From contig JAAOMT010000226.1 of assembly GCA_016748015.1 (NCBI GenBank), positions 974,604 through 1,038,603 on the forward strand: 64,000 nucleotides of DNA, read 5' to 3'. The stretch's first letter is position 1. Each line of letters starts with the position of its first letter. This stretch comes from Geosiphon pyriformis. Lineage: Eukaryota; Glomeromycota; Glomeromycetes; Archaeosporales; Geosiphonaceae. The notes under the pieces were generated by a model. It saw only the letters and a list, made by a program, of their open reading frames with translations. It ran no database searches and was not told where the DNA came from. Below, piece by piece: positions 38,401 to 50,974 of this stretch. Made by a program: the position numbers and the translations under genes.

Positions 38401-39720
38401 TTGAAAGAAGTTTTTTTGTCTTTGTTTATTTTTACTATTCAGTTAAATATCTTAAAATCTTTTTTGTTCAAATATAAAGCTATTAATATTAGTTGTGGTT
38501 TAAATATAAAAAAATTTAAGAAATCTGGTGCTAATTTTATGGTCTTAGATTTTTTTGCCAAAAAAAAGTGCAAAAATAGTGTTTTGAAAAAACCTATTAT
38601 TAAAGTCAATATTAAAATATCTCAAAAATTGTTTAAAATTAATAAAATAACTGGTTTAAATATTAGTAATACTACTAATATTGAAAGTATAGATATAAAA
38701 AAAAGAGTTTTTTGTTGAAAAGACCAGCTTTTAGCTTAATAATGATAATAAATCAAAGCTTAAAAATATTAACATGATTTCTAAAAAGCCAATTAAAGTT
38801 ATTAAATATATACTTGGAAAATTTCTTAAGCAAATCAATTTTAATATTAATAGTAATAATAAAAATAATATTTTAGATAAGTTTTTTTTCTTTTAAGCTT
38901 TTAGTGAATATTCTAATTTGTAAATCTTTTTGCTTTGAATATTGATTTTTTATTGTATTTGAAAAATTAATTCAAAATAAATTGAAGATTATTAAAAATA
39001 TTTTCTATAATATAAATAATTTTGAGAGAAATTTTTACTTCTTAAAATTTGGTAAAATAATCAAAGTATCATTTACTTTTAAAAAAATAATATTAGCTAT
39101 AATAAATTTGGCAAATAATTATGATATAGTAAATACCAATTTTAAAAAGTCAGTAAACAATTATATAAATCAAACAATAATCATAAAAAAAATTCTTGTA
39201 AAAATATTTATAGAAATTGTATAAACTCTATTTATTAATTATAGTATTATTAAATCAAATAAAATACAGTTAGTAAAACTGTGACAAAAAATAATCATAA
39301 AACTGAAAAATCAGAATTAAACTAATCTTTTAATATTTGAATAATTTATTTTTATTGGAAAACACAATTTATGTAACTAAAATTACTATTAACAAACAAA
39401 TATAAAATTTTAAAAATAAATTTAGAGTTTTGTTTTATATATTTTCTATAAAAACAAATACTTAAAATCTTTAGAATTTTATCAGTTTAATTAAGAGAAA
39501 AACTTGTATAATTAATTACAATTTTATTAATTATAATTGTATTAAATATACAACTGTGTATTTTAATTTAAAAAAGAGCTTAATTAAGATAATTATTATA
39601 GTTTTTGTTATAAAAAGTATTGTGTTTTATTAGTTTTGTCTGTTTTTGGCTCTTTATTCAGTTTGTTATAAGCTTAATTATATTTTTTTAAATACAGTTT
39701 AATTAATAGTTAATTGGTAT
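38401..39720 (+). pseudogene. LINE (non-LTR retrotransposon) ORF1 relic, heavily AT-mutated
   Basis: The reading frame starts with a Ser/Lys-rich region (through LFKINKITGLNISNTTNIES), then after stops and a frame change continues KPIKVIKYILGKFLKQINF, and then INLANNYDIVNTNFKKSVNN (within 38982-39224) and IQLVKL-stop-QK with FIFIGKHN. I recognise this order from ORF1 proteins of glomeromycotan LINEs, which carry RRM-like domains. Codon changes are dominated by those expected from C-to-T and G-to-A transitions (Trp to stop, Gly to Ser/Asn, Pro to Leu/Ser). The 3' limit is unclear. Family assignment rests on memory of related elements, so a translated search is needed to confirm it. Confidence 0.55.
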
Positions 39721-40619
39721 TAAAAAAAAAAACTTTTTTTTCAACTTTAAACTAGTTTAAATTGGTTTAAATCTATATAAAAAAATCTGTTTTTGTTATC
39801 TGTTTAGTAGTTTTTAAAGATAAATTTTGGATATCTGTTGTTAATAGACTTTTTTTTTAGATGTTTTTTAGTATTTTTCTTTAGTTTGATTTTTTAAACA
39901 AAGTTAAATCTTTTTTAATGATTGTAAATAATTTAAAATTGTAATTTAACAAAATTAAAAGCAATTTTGTTAATTTTATAAGACAAATTAGTAAGTTGGC
40001 TAAAAAATTAAATGTATTTATACTAGCTATTTTTTAGTTTAATCTTGAATAATAGCTACTAGTGATTTTTTTATCACAAAATTAAATAGATAATATAATA
40101 ATAAGACTATTACAAAACTAAATTTTTTAGTATTTTCAGATATAATTAAATTAAAAACTTAATTAAATGATTTGTTTAACTTAGTTATAATTTTATTAAT
40201 AAGATTTAATAATTTGGTTTTAGTTTAGAATATATCTTCTTTTTTAATTCTTTAATAAATAATTTTATCTATATAAAATTTGAAAAAAATAAATAATTTT
40301 ACTAAACAAAATAATATTATCAGATAACATAAAAAATTAAAAATAATATTTTAATTATTACTAAGATTAAACTTTGTTTTAATGTCAAATTATGAGTTGT
40401 AAATAAGTTTGTAAATGTGAAAATATTTATTTTTGGTTTAAATTCAAATTATTTGAATACTAGTATGATTTTAATTGTAAATAAATATTTAATTAAGTAT
40501 AGTATTAGTTTTAAGAAATGTGTAAATTTAAATTTAATTGATTTTTTGGTTGATAATTTATTTGGTAAATTTTTTATATAAAAAAATTCAAAAAAGTCAA
40601 AAAAATAATTGATTATATT
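39721..40619. other. AT-rich retroelement-derived DNA
   Basis: Very AT-rich and CpG-poor. The minus strand may continue the Gag element to the right (a stretch reading NNRYPKF and TDNKNRFFYIDLNQF lies near 39760-39840), but stops are too dense for an assignment. Confidence 0.35.
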
Positions 40620-42534
40620 TTTATATCATTAAATTTGATTAATGTTTTTACTAATAGTATTTGAATTTGTTAAAGTTGATAAATTATTTGTGACTGTAAG
40701 ATTTAATAAATTACTGATATTAAAGCTTGATATATTAAAAGTATATATATAGGTTGTTATATTATTAATTAATATAGAGTTTAATATTAATATTGTTCCT
40801 AATTCTGAATATAATTCAGAATTTGAAACCAATGATTGGAGTTTCTATATTGGTTTTTTGATTATAAGTTGTTAAATCTGAAATAATAATTTGTTTTTAA
40901 ATAGTTTTGTTTACCATAGTAGTAGCAATTATGTATTTCTTATTACTATAATAAATTGGCTAATAATGATAAATGTAACTGTTATTAAAAGCAATTGGAA
41001 TTTTTTTGGTTGTTATAATATTAAGAAGATTAATAGATTGCCTAATTGTTAATTAAATATTTTTCTAATTTTTAGTTAATCAAATTACTAAATTGTTTTA
41101 GCTTAGAATTCAATTCAGATGATCTGTTATAACTAAATTTACAGTTTATACATGGTTGGTTTTGAGTTTAGCTAATTCAAAATCTTTGGCATGTGTAATT
41201 ACATCTTAAAGAGTATTTGAATATATTAAACATACTTATTGTAATAAGTTGTTGCATAATTCACAAATAAATTGATTTAAAATCTGTAGTATTATAAAGT
41301 AGTCAGTATTAATTGCTTAGATTTGACACAGATTTCTGTAGAAGCATTCTAAATAAGTAGTGACTGCTTTAATATTATCTTGTTTAATAATAATAAAGCT
41401 AGTTAACAAATAATTTATGCTATTATTATTACTGAAATACTATAGAAATGCAGTTTTGAATACATTAAAATCTTGAGATTTGTTGACAAAATTCTGGTAT
41501 CACAAGTTAATTGTGTTTTCTAAGAAGTAAAAAATGACTTAAAAGGCTTTAGTATTGTCTTATTTGTTGGCTGCAATGGTTTTTGCTATATTATTTAGTC
41601 ATGTTTGAACATTGTTCTTTTTGTTAGTAAATTTTTTAAGTTTTGCAATTGGTATATAAGCTATTGATACAAGTAGTAATTGTTGTTGTGGTTATTGCTA
41701 AATAGCAATTGGTGTTATTGGCAGTTGATTAATCAGAATAATTAAAGATAAGTTTTGTAAAAAAATAAGAGCTGAGTTTAGATTATTCGGATTTGGCTGG
41801 ATTTTAACAATTGAAGTTTGAACTTCTGAATTATTTGAAATTGGATTTTGATTATTATTTCTTTGATTACTGTTTTTTTTTTGATTTAGTATTTTTCCAA
41901 TAACTGGTAAATTCGAAATTTGGTTAAGATAATAATAATCAAAGTTCTAATAGAATTTTTGGTTATAATTTAAATCTTTCAAAAAAATTATCATAGGTCT
42001 TAATAGTTTGGTTTTTTTTTGATTATTTTAAAACAGTACTCTGAATAATAGTGTTTTTACTATTGATATTAATGTAAATTCAGATGATATATGAATAGTA
42101 CTTTCTGGTATATAATAATAAGATAAATGTATAAGTAAAATAATTCTTGGTTTCTTTCAAGTAAACAGTTGTATTTTCTTTGGTGTTCTTGCTAAAGTTT
42201 ATAACTTTCTTTTATTTTTGTCTGTAAAAGTAATAAAAAATTTCTGTTGAGTATAATTCTTAATTTCTCGATTTATTTTAGTGATTAATAAAACAAACAA
42301 ATTATTTTGTGAAAGTGTAGTGCTTTGGAATAATTTACTATAGAAAGTTTTAAGTGCAGCTTTTGAATTTTTTTGGTTTCTCAAGTAAGATTTAATTTTT
42401 TTGTTAATGTAAAATTTGAAAACTAATTCTGCTAACCAATAATTACTTGTTAATTTGAAATAAGTTTGGTAATATTGAAATAAGAATTTTGCAAATTTTA
42501 AATAGTTTGTTTTTGTTACTTTTAATTCTGTCAC
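40620..42534 (-). pseudogene. LTR-retrotransposon Gag-like relic, heavily AT-mutated
   Basis: The first 111 codons (42534-42199) are open: MTELKVTKTNYLKFAKFLFQ at the start and LFVLLITKINREIKNYTQQK near the end. Downstream, after many stops, come AYIPIAKLKKF and FLENTINLWYQNFVNKSQDF (near 41500), then YFSNNNSIN and VTTYLECFYRNL (near 41380), which fit the retrotransposon Gag domain (LxDTAxxWYxxL...F...F...Fxxxxxxxxxxxxxxxxxx-TVxxYxxRFxxLxxQ pattern). Trp codons have become TGA/TAA and Gln codons TAA. The order matches Gag of Ty3-like elements I associate with this fungal group. No LTRs, protease or RT were identified around it. Confidence 0.6.
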
Positions 42535-43204
42535 TTTTTTAGATAATTGATGTTAATACTGGTTTTTTTTAGATTATATTTTATAAGAAGCACCAAATAT
42601 TACAGATGATTATTTGGGGTGTTGAAACAAATAACAAACTTGTAACTTAGTGCTTAATAGCTGTTGATAATAATGGTTTTTAAAAATTTTGAAGTTTGAA
42701 AGTTTTGGTTAAGTTTTTTGTATAATAAACAAAAATTCAATTAATGGTTTTATTTTGTGAATTTTTTTTTTCAGCATGATGGTCAGTTTATTCTGACAAT
42801 TATGCTTTTTTGATAAACTATTCTTAAATTTTTATTTTTTTTTCTGGGTTTTTTATTAGACTATTCTTGATTTTAATTATTTAATACCTAATCTTTTAAT
42901 TAATTAGTAAACAATAAAAAAGTAAAATAAAATAAAAATAAAAAATTAATATCTTGTTAATAATTATGATTAAGAGTTATTAATCCAATATAATTAAGTA
43001 TTGAATTCTATCAACATAGAATATTGATAGTGTGAAATAGATTAATATTTCTTTAATCAACTAATAATAATATAAATTTAGATGATAATAAATATTTTAT
43101 TGATATAAGTATAATTTTACTTTAAATTATAAAAAACTATTTTTTAAAGAAAAGAGTATTGTTATTTTAAACTAAATTGTCTGTTTTTCTTGCTTTTAAT
43201 ACTT
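42535..43204. other. AT-rich retroelement-derived DNA
   Basis: No readable frame; lies between two minus-strand relics. A polypurine/polypyrimidine boundary or LTR could not be defined. Confidence 0.35.
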
Positions 43205-44680
43205 TTACTATATATAGAAGTTTCCTACCAAATACAGCACTTTCTTAGTGTACCAGTTTTAACAACCACAAGGTCTAAATCAGCTTAAAAGCCAAATGTA
43301 ATCAGAGCAAAGCAAAAACAATGACCAGAATTAGGAAACCAAAGAATAAAACAAGTCTAATTACCAACTTGAGAAACCATATCACTGATTTCAAAGACAG
43401 TGCAGCCAGGAAGAAAGTTGACTAACTTGGTCTTAAACCTATCACAAAACACAATTGTTTCTTGTTGATTCACAAGAAAAAGAATCCAAACACTATTTTT
43501 GTCCACCAAAACTGATCAGTAATTGAAAGCAAATATAGCAGCAACCAAATTCTCAAAATGGACCACAACATATTGCCAAATGCCAGCAGGGTTCAACACA
43601 ACATAAGTAATCATACCAAAAACACTGAAAGCTGTCTTAATGTCAGCAGTAAACACATCCAAAGGCACATTATGCAGTATAACAGCAGCAAAAAGAGAGC
43701 CAGACTCAGAAACTACCAAGGACTTGGCAATTTTGAGAGTGGCCAAATGTACAAAGCTTGTAAGCTCAACCAAAAATGCAGCTTTCAAAAAGACTTGAAA
43801 AGCAAACTTCACATAAAACAGCTTTACATTGTCTTTTGACACTAACTTTGCATCCAAGAAGCCATGTACTGACTAAAAAACAGCCTTAACATGAGCCAAT
43901 TTGATCTTAAAAGTAGCATCAGGCACCAGAATAGAGGCCATCCACTCAGCAAACCTTTAACAACTAGTAATAGTTTTCCAAGCACTATCAGAAATAGTAC
44001 CAGAAACTAGAGAAGGAGATAATTCAGTTTCCATTTAATTAGTCTAGTTTTCAAGAACAAGTGACTCAACAAGAGAAGATTGTTTTGCTTCTAAAACCAG
44101 CGATAATCTACTAGAAGACACCATATTTAGCAACACAGCCAGTGGTTGATCTAGGCCTATCTTGGACAATGTGCTAGATGATATTATGAAAATCTCATTT
44201 AAGATCTCATTGAAAACCACAAAGAGGTTTGGTGTAACAATAGCAGAAGCAAGCAACTGCCCTCATTTTTCTAAACTTTTGGTTTTTTTGACCATTTTTT
44301 TGAAGAAATAGTGCTAGCAGCACCAGAAGTTGAATCTATGAAGAGGAAAACCAGCTTATTTACTGGTCTATTATTAAAAACTTTTGGGCTTTTAGTTGGG
44401 GTGGAGACAACACTGGAACTAACCCAAATGTGTCTCTTTAAGAAAACTTTAACTGGTGAGAAACCAGCCAAAGATAAGAAAGTTGCTTCAGTGGCCACCA
44501 AAGGCAGCTTATTATAATTACTGAATAAAAGGAAGGCTTCTAAAACGTTTTGCCTAGTTGCTTTCACAACAAAGAGAGCTCCTCTGGTTGAAATTTTATT
44601 AGATATTTCAGGACAGATATCAGGTGTAGCTTTTTTACTCTTTGCTCTGGTCATAGTTATAAAATTAAGGAGACAAAGAA
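43205..44680 (-). pseudogene. Second LINE ORF1 relic, CpG-depleted
   Basis: From MTRAKSKKATPDICPEISNK the protein can be followed for ~490 codons with few breaks: TPTKSPKVFNNRPVNKLVF, then NLFVVFNEILNEIF, STLSKIGLDQPLAV, then an RRM-like part with VPLDVFTADIKTAFSVFG and NPAGIWQYVVVHFENL, then LVNQQETIVFCDRF, GCTVFEISDMVSQVG, and KTGTLRKCCIW near 43220, where it stops just before the zinc-knuckle region expected in this family. This is the best preserved element in the island; its GC content is higher than its flanks, yet CG dinucleotides are almost absent (I see two). The 5' end of ORF1 is present and the 3' part of the element is missing, the reverse of usual LINE truncation, so a later event cut it. 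Confidence 0.65.
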
Positions 44681-45014
44681 TTTTTTTTTCTCTGAAGTAT
44701 TTAAGCATAATTTATATTTAATGTGGAATATTAGAAGACTTTAATTATATATTTTCATATATACATAATAGTAATATTAAAAAAAATTATTATTGAATAT
44801 TGTTCTAAAATAAAATAAGTTATTGAGCATATTTATTAAAAATAATATAATTGTTTAGTCTTTATATAAAACTAGACTGTTTATTGATTTATATATATTA
44901 TTAGTTAAAAGTTTCATGCTAAAGAATTAGATAATTAATACAATACAATATTTAAGTACTAGATTTAATGGTAATATACTGGTTATTAAATTGGTTTATA
45001 GTCTGACTGAAAGT

Positions 45015-45390
45015 TACGAGTCTGCTATTTAAATATTAGTCACTAAGTTAAGATCTTACTATAAAAAACATAATCTTTTACTACATAATAAATCAGTTGT
45101 TTTTTCTGTTTTTAGTTTATTATCTTTATAATCTTTTGAATAAATTTACAGTTTTAGTATTAAACTAGGTATCCATATTTGTTTTGAATTGCATTTATGT
45201 TTGTTTAGTGTAAATTTTGGTTTTTTAAAAAATGTTTCTTTAGTAAACAATTTAGATATATAGTATTGTTTTGATTGATCTAAATGGTTGATTATATATA
45301 AAAAAAGCATAAAATACACATAATTTAAAATTTTGTTCGATTTTATGTACTTAGATAGTGATTAAACTGTACTTGTAAAAAAAAATTATA
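45015..45390 (+). pseudogene. 3' end of a LINE ORF2 with its 3' UTR
   Basis: The frame reads ESYESAI-stop-I, then KLRSYYKKHNLLLHNKSVVF, then after stops IKLGIHICFELHLCLFSVNF and ending NLDI at about 45257. It matches the C-terminus of the RNase H-bearing ORF2 of glomeromycotan LINEs. The following ~120 bp (from GTATTGTTTTGATTGATCTA) resembles the sequence after the other ORF2 stop at 48963, so both share a 3' UTR module. Confidence 0.55.
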
Positions 45391-46002
45391 CAAATTTAAT
45401 TATAAAGTAGATAATAATATTTAATAATTAAATTAAGAATAAAATCAAAATAATTATTTTAATTAATAATAAAAATTATAAAAATAATTTTATGTTAATT
45501 AATAATTTAAATTTTGCTTGATAATAATATTATTTTATTTTATAAAATTATTTATTTTTTTATATTATAAATAATAATTTTTTAAAATAAAATAATTATT
45601 AAAATAACAGTTTATAAATCTTAAAAATAAACCAAATTGTTTATTTTTTTTAATAATTTTATTATTATAATTAATAAAATAAGATAAAATCAAATTAATT
45701 TAATTTAAGTTTATATTTTTAAAAACATTTTTTAAAGTTTTTTTGAATTTAAAACAAATAATTACACATTTAATATAAATATAAAAAACAAAATTTTAAT
45801 TAATAATACAAATTTATTAATTATATAATATTAAAAAAACAGAAAAATCATAAATTATTGTATTTATTAACAAAGTATAAAAAAAATTTAATGTTAATTT
45901 TTTAATTTTCATGTTTTTTGTTAATATTAATATTTGTTATATGTATTAAATTTTTCTTAATTTATATATATATTTATATATTTTAAATTAATATTTATTA
46001 TA
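45391..46002. other. Extremely AT-rich spacer
   Basis: Almost only A and T, no readable frame. Confidence 0.4.
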
Positions 46003-49000
46003 GTTCTCAAGTTTTATGACTGGAAGGATGTTTTAACAAATACACAATCTATTGCTCTTATTGAAATAACTAGAAAAATTCTTTCTAAGATCCTATTTAA
46101 CAAAATTTTGTCTGCTTACACTAAACACAATATCTTTTAAGATAATAATTTTTCAGTTCTAAAAGATATTTTGACTCAGTTTTTAGTATTTGTTATCAGA
46201 TCAATAGTAAAAGACACTTTAGAAAAGTGTAGAAAAGTTTAACTGGTTTTACAGAATATGTGCAAGGCTTATAATTTAATTGAATGGCATTATTTAAAGG
46301 CTAGCTTAAAACATATTAGAATGTATAACAAATTTATAAAGTTTTTTGGTACATATATGCAAATCAGATTAACAGAGTAATAACTGATTTTGGTCTCTTA
46401 GATAAATACAGAGTGTTAAATAGATTAAATTAAAGTAAAGTTTTTTTATCACTTTTATGGAGAATTTTTTATGATCCTTTATTATGTGAAGTCAAAAAAC
46501 AGAAGCATTTATGTGAATACAGAATTAATATGAACTTTATGGCTAAGTTAAACAGAATAAAAATAGGCAAAGATATATTTTTATTTTTTACTACTAGTGC
46601 ATTTATTAATAATACAATTTAAATAGATAATAATTAGGCTTTAACACAACATATTTTGAATATTATTAGTGAATTTTTTGAGATTAATAACATTTCTATT
46701 AACAATAACAAAACTATAACTATTCTTATTAATCAGAGAGTCATAAATGCTTCTTTGTGCATTAATAATCAGCCAATTTCTATAATTAAGCAAGTGAATT
46801 ACATTAATATTTAGGTATCTTTTTGTCAATAGAAAGTTTGTCTAAGTTTAGTTTTGCTAAAATGCATTTGAACATCAAATTTTTTTTTAATTTGGTTTAC
46901 AGAAAAACTTTGTTTAATAAACAATTTTCTTATTTGATTTTGTTGGTCTTATAGCTTATTATTAGTTATTATATTTAGTTCAATTTTGTTTCCAAAAATG
47001 TGTGTTATAAGTAGAATATAATTTTGAGAAAAAGGCTCAAATTTAAGACTAATCTGCTTAAAGATTTTTCTGGTAAGGCTTTGTACTACCTTTCTTTTTA
47101 TAAATTGAAGACATTTAAGAAGATACAAACAAAAGAGAAAATTTTAATACTTCTAATATCCTTGGCTACTTGTTTAAGTATTATTTTTTGGATTTGTAAA
47201 TTTTAGAATGGGCCTTAATAAACTTTTTGCAATATTCTGTTAAATTAAAAATCAGTTCTGTAAACAATTTTTTGGCAGGTGTTGTAAAAATTTTTTTGGA
47301 CAACAGATTGTTTTTGATCAACAACCTGTTTAATGTGTTTAAAAGTGCTGGTTGCTTTTCCATGTCAACAATTCTAAAAAAATTTTTTTATTATAACATG
47401 GCTTTTTTTTTGAAATAATTTAGTATTGTCTTTGATAACAGATTATTAAACAAATACAGTTTAGTATTGAGTTGAAAAACTTTTCACTACTGGAAAAGAT
47501 TGAGTCTTAAAGATCCAGTGTCTTTGTAATTTAAGAAAGTTTTATCTTTTATGATTGAATATTGTGTTGGTTTTTATAAAATCACTTTTGTTCTTGTCTC
47601 TTTATGTTTTTTTCAGTCAAAAAAATTTTTAGACAGTTATAAATGCTTGCATAAATTATTGACTAGTGTTTTTAATATTTATACAAATAGTTCTTTAAAG
47701 AGTTTGAATACTGTAAAGATTACCAGTAGGATAGTGGCTTATTTTCCTAATGTAGAAGTAGATGTGAATATTAAAATACATGGCCTGCTATCTTTTACTA
47801 TGTTAGAGTTTCAGGTGATTATATTAATATTAAAATGCATTCCTTCATTTTGCTCAATAATTATACATACAGACAATCAAGTAGCTTTAAATGTTTATAT
47901 ATTAGAACTTGGGCTATATGTGCCAAATTTTTAGAACAAGTACTGAATTGAAAGACAACATATAGTTAATTTGGTCAAAGATAAAAACATTTTGATTAAG
48001 TGAGTTAAAGTCAAGAGTCATTCAGGGAATATAAACAATAACAGAGCCAATGTTTTTACTAATATTACTGCTAACTTTGATCTTGTTTTACCTAATAAAG
48101 TTCATAAAAGATTTATAATGACTAATGATTATGTTATTTTGGGTAATATTTATTATTTTGTTTAAGATATTCATAAGATTATTTGTTGTGTTCAATAGAA
48201 GGGTAATTCTGGTATGAGTACTGTAATTAAGACATTTATCAGGAATATTGATTGGGTCTTTACTGTAAAAGTGTAGTATCTAGACTCACATATGCTTTTA
48301 GATTTTATAGATAGAGCTTTGGCTGTTTTCTAGATATATTTAATGAAAGCAGTTCATAGGAGACTCTCAGTTGTAGTTAAGAAAAAACTTTACAACAAGA
48401 GCTACCTTAGAGTACAATGCTTAATGTGTAGAAATATTGAACTGTCTGATTATGCTTTTACTTATTCTAAGAAAATGCTAATGTGTTCTGAGATTTTAAT
48501 AGGTTATATTAGATTGTGGAAATCTTTGATTGTTGACTGCTTACTGACAATATTTTTGGTAATATATACTCTCTTTTCTAGGTTATTAAATATTAATATT
48601 TATATAATCTTGTGTAAAAATTTTGTTTTCAGAGATTGGACAAAGAAAATATCATTATTTTTTGGTAATAAAAAGAAAGCTGTATTAATAGTTGTTGATT
48701 TTGCTTACCATTTGACTAAAAGGCATCAAGTCAACTTGTGGTTATATAGAGTAAAGTTTAAAATAAACATAAAAAAGAGTAGTTTGATTGTTAATGTTGA
48801 AATGATTTTTGTTTTTTCTAATGTTGGGATTAATTGTTTATTTGTGAGTATTATTTATCTTTTTGATATTGATAAATTATTTGCAGTGTGTTTTGGTTTG
48901 CATAGATCTTGCTTGTTTTTTTTTGGTATTTGTAAAAGTGTAAAAGTATATATAGGTACATAGTATTGTTTTGATTGGTCTAAATAGCTAGTCATATATA

Positions 49001-49101
49001 GTAAGTACATAAGTTATATTTAATTAAATTTACTTAGTTTGTTTTTGTATACTAGATAGTAATTGGGCTATACTTATTAAATAAATAAATAAATAAAATT
49101 T
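46003..49101 (+). pseudogene. 5'-truncated LINE ORF2: RT, RNase H and C-terminal region
   Basis: Starts abruptly inside the reverse transcriptase domain with FYDWKDVLTNTQSIALIE. RT motif A is degraded (MCKAYNLIEW where family has KAYDSV-W) and the catalytic FxDD box reads AFINNTI (46599-46619), both Asp changed to Asn. Then YLGIFLS and FAKMHLNIKFFFNLVYRK (46808 on), and SSVNNFLAGVVKIFLDNRL. RNase H begins FNIYTNSSLKSLNTVK (Asp to Asn), with MLEFQ and HTDNQVALNV still carrying Glu and Asp. The C-terminal 206 codons (48343-48963) are open: MKAVHRRLSVVVKKKLYNKS to VKVYIGT. A 3' UTR with an (AAAT)n tail ends near 49101, as expected for a LINE 3' end. Frame changes occur at least three times. Truncation at the 5' side fits incomplete target-primed reverse transcription. 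Confidence 0.75.
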
Positions 49102-50974
49102 ATTATAGTATTATTTAATTTAAATATAAATATAAATTTAATAATTTCCTAAAATTTTAAAAAGATAAAAATTCTTAAAACTATTTATTTAATAAAAAAA
49201 TTTTAACTATATTATTATTAATAGGTTAATATTTAAATTTAATTTTTTTTAAAAACAAAAATATTATTAATATTTAAAATATTAATCAAATAATTTAATT
49301 GATTTTTTAATATTATATTATTTAATATATTTAAATTTTTTATTATAAATAAAATTAATCTTTTTAAAATAATACTTTATATTTTTAATATTTAATTTAT
49401 TATTAATATAATTATAACTATCTATTTTATTGTTTTAAAACACAAATATTTTAAAAAGTTTATAAAATTTAAATATTTTTATATTTAAAATTAAATGTAA
49501 TTTACATATTATTATATATAATTAACTATTTAAACTGGTTAAAAATATATTATATATTTATATATATACTAATATTATTATTTAAACAAAAAAAAAACAA
49601 ATATTTACTGTATAAATTAAAACCAATTACAAAAGTTTTATTAATACCAAATATATAAATTATTTTATAAAACAATCTATTTGGTAAATTACATAAACTA
49701 TATAGAATAAACTTATTATTATCATTTAAATTATTTTTTTTATTGTTATTTTATACTTAAATTTATATAATTATATTTTGTTTCTGTAATTTAATATTAA
49801 TTATTGTATATAAATAATTAAATATAAACAAATTAGTTTAATATTTTTTAAAACTAATATAATTTCAGTAAATTGTATATTAAAAATAAAATTTTTACAG
49901 AAAATAATATACAAAATATTATTAAAAACATAAAAAGAAATAAGTTACAAAACCAAAAATAATAAGTAATAATTTTTGTAAACTACAGTATTCAATTTGT
50001 ATATAAAAACATAATATAAGAATTTTATTTTATAATAAAGACAAAAAATTCTAAGATATTATTTGTTATATAAACATTTTTAAATAACAATAAATAATTA
50101 TTTGTAAATTATTTTTATTAAGTAAATATAAAAACTGGCTGTAAACTTGTTAATAAATTCAGACTGTATATAAAAATATTACAAACAAATTAAATTCTTT
50201 AAAAAAAATTTTTGTTTATAAATTATCTAATATAATATATATATATTTTATTAAAAATTTTAATATTTATTTTTATATTATTAAAAATACTATTATATAA
50301 TAGACAATTTTTTAAATAAATCTATTATATTTTGAACAAAATAAATTATTTTACAAAAAATTTTTATTTGTAAACTATTCAAAATATATGTATATAATTG
50401 TTAACAATAATTTTTTTACTAATTAAAAAACACAATATTTTTAATATTATATGTTAAAGTTATTTTAAAAAATTACAGCTAGTTTAAGCTATTTATAAAA
50501 AATGTATTATAAAATTAAGATTATTAATTAAAATAAAATAAATAATTTTACTAAAATTAATATTAAAGTTATTAATTTATAAAGAAATTTTTTTTAAAAA
50601 AACATAATTGTGTGATTAGCATAAAAAATCAATGTAATTTACTTAATTTAAATATTTTGAGTAATATTAACATAATTAAGTTTAAGCCTAATCTTAGTGT
50701 CTAATATGTAGTTTAAATTAATTTAAGTTACTAATTGCACGTAAATAACATGTAATTTACATTTACTTTGAACATTTTGATAAAAGTGTTACTTATTTTT
50801 TTATTTTAATAACATATAAGTTTTGTTATTAATTGTTTTTAATTAAGAATAATTAAAAATAGTAATATTTTTAAAAATTTTATTAATTGCATTTGATATT
50901 AAGTTTTTTAAGTTTATATTTTTTGTTTTAATTAAAACTGTTATAATGACTTTTTTTTAATTAATTCATAAACA
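49102..50974. other. Extremely AT-rich spacer
   Basis: About 1.9 kb almost devoid of G/C and of CG dinucleotides, with no frame longer than chance. Possibly the most decayed part of the retroelement island. Confidence 0.5.
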
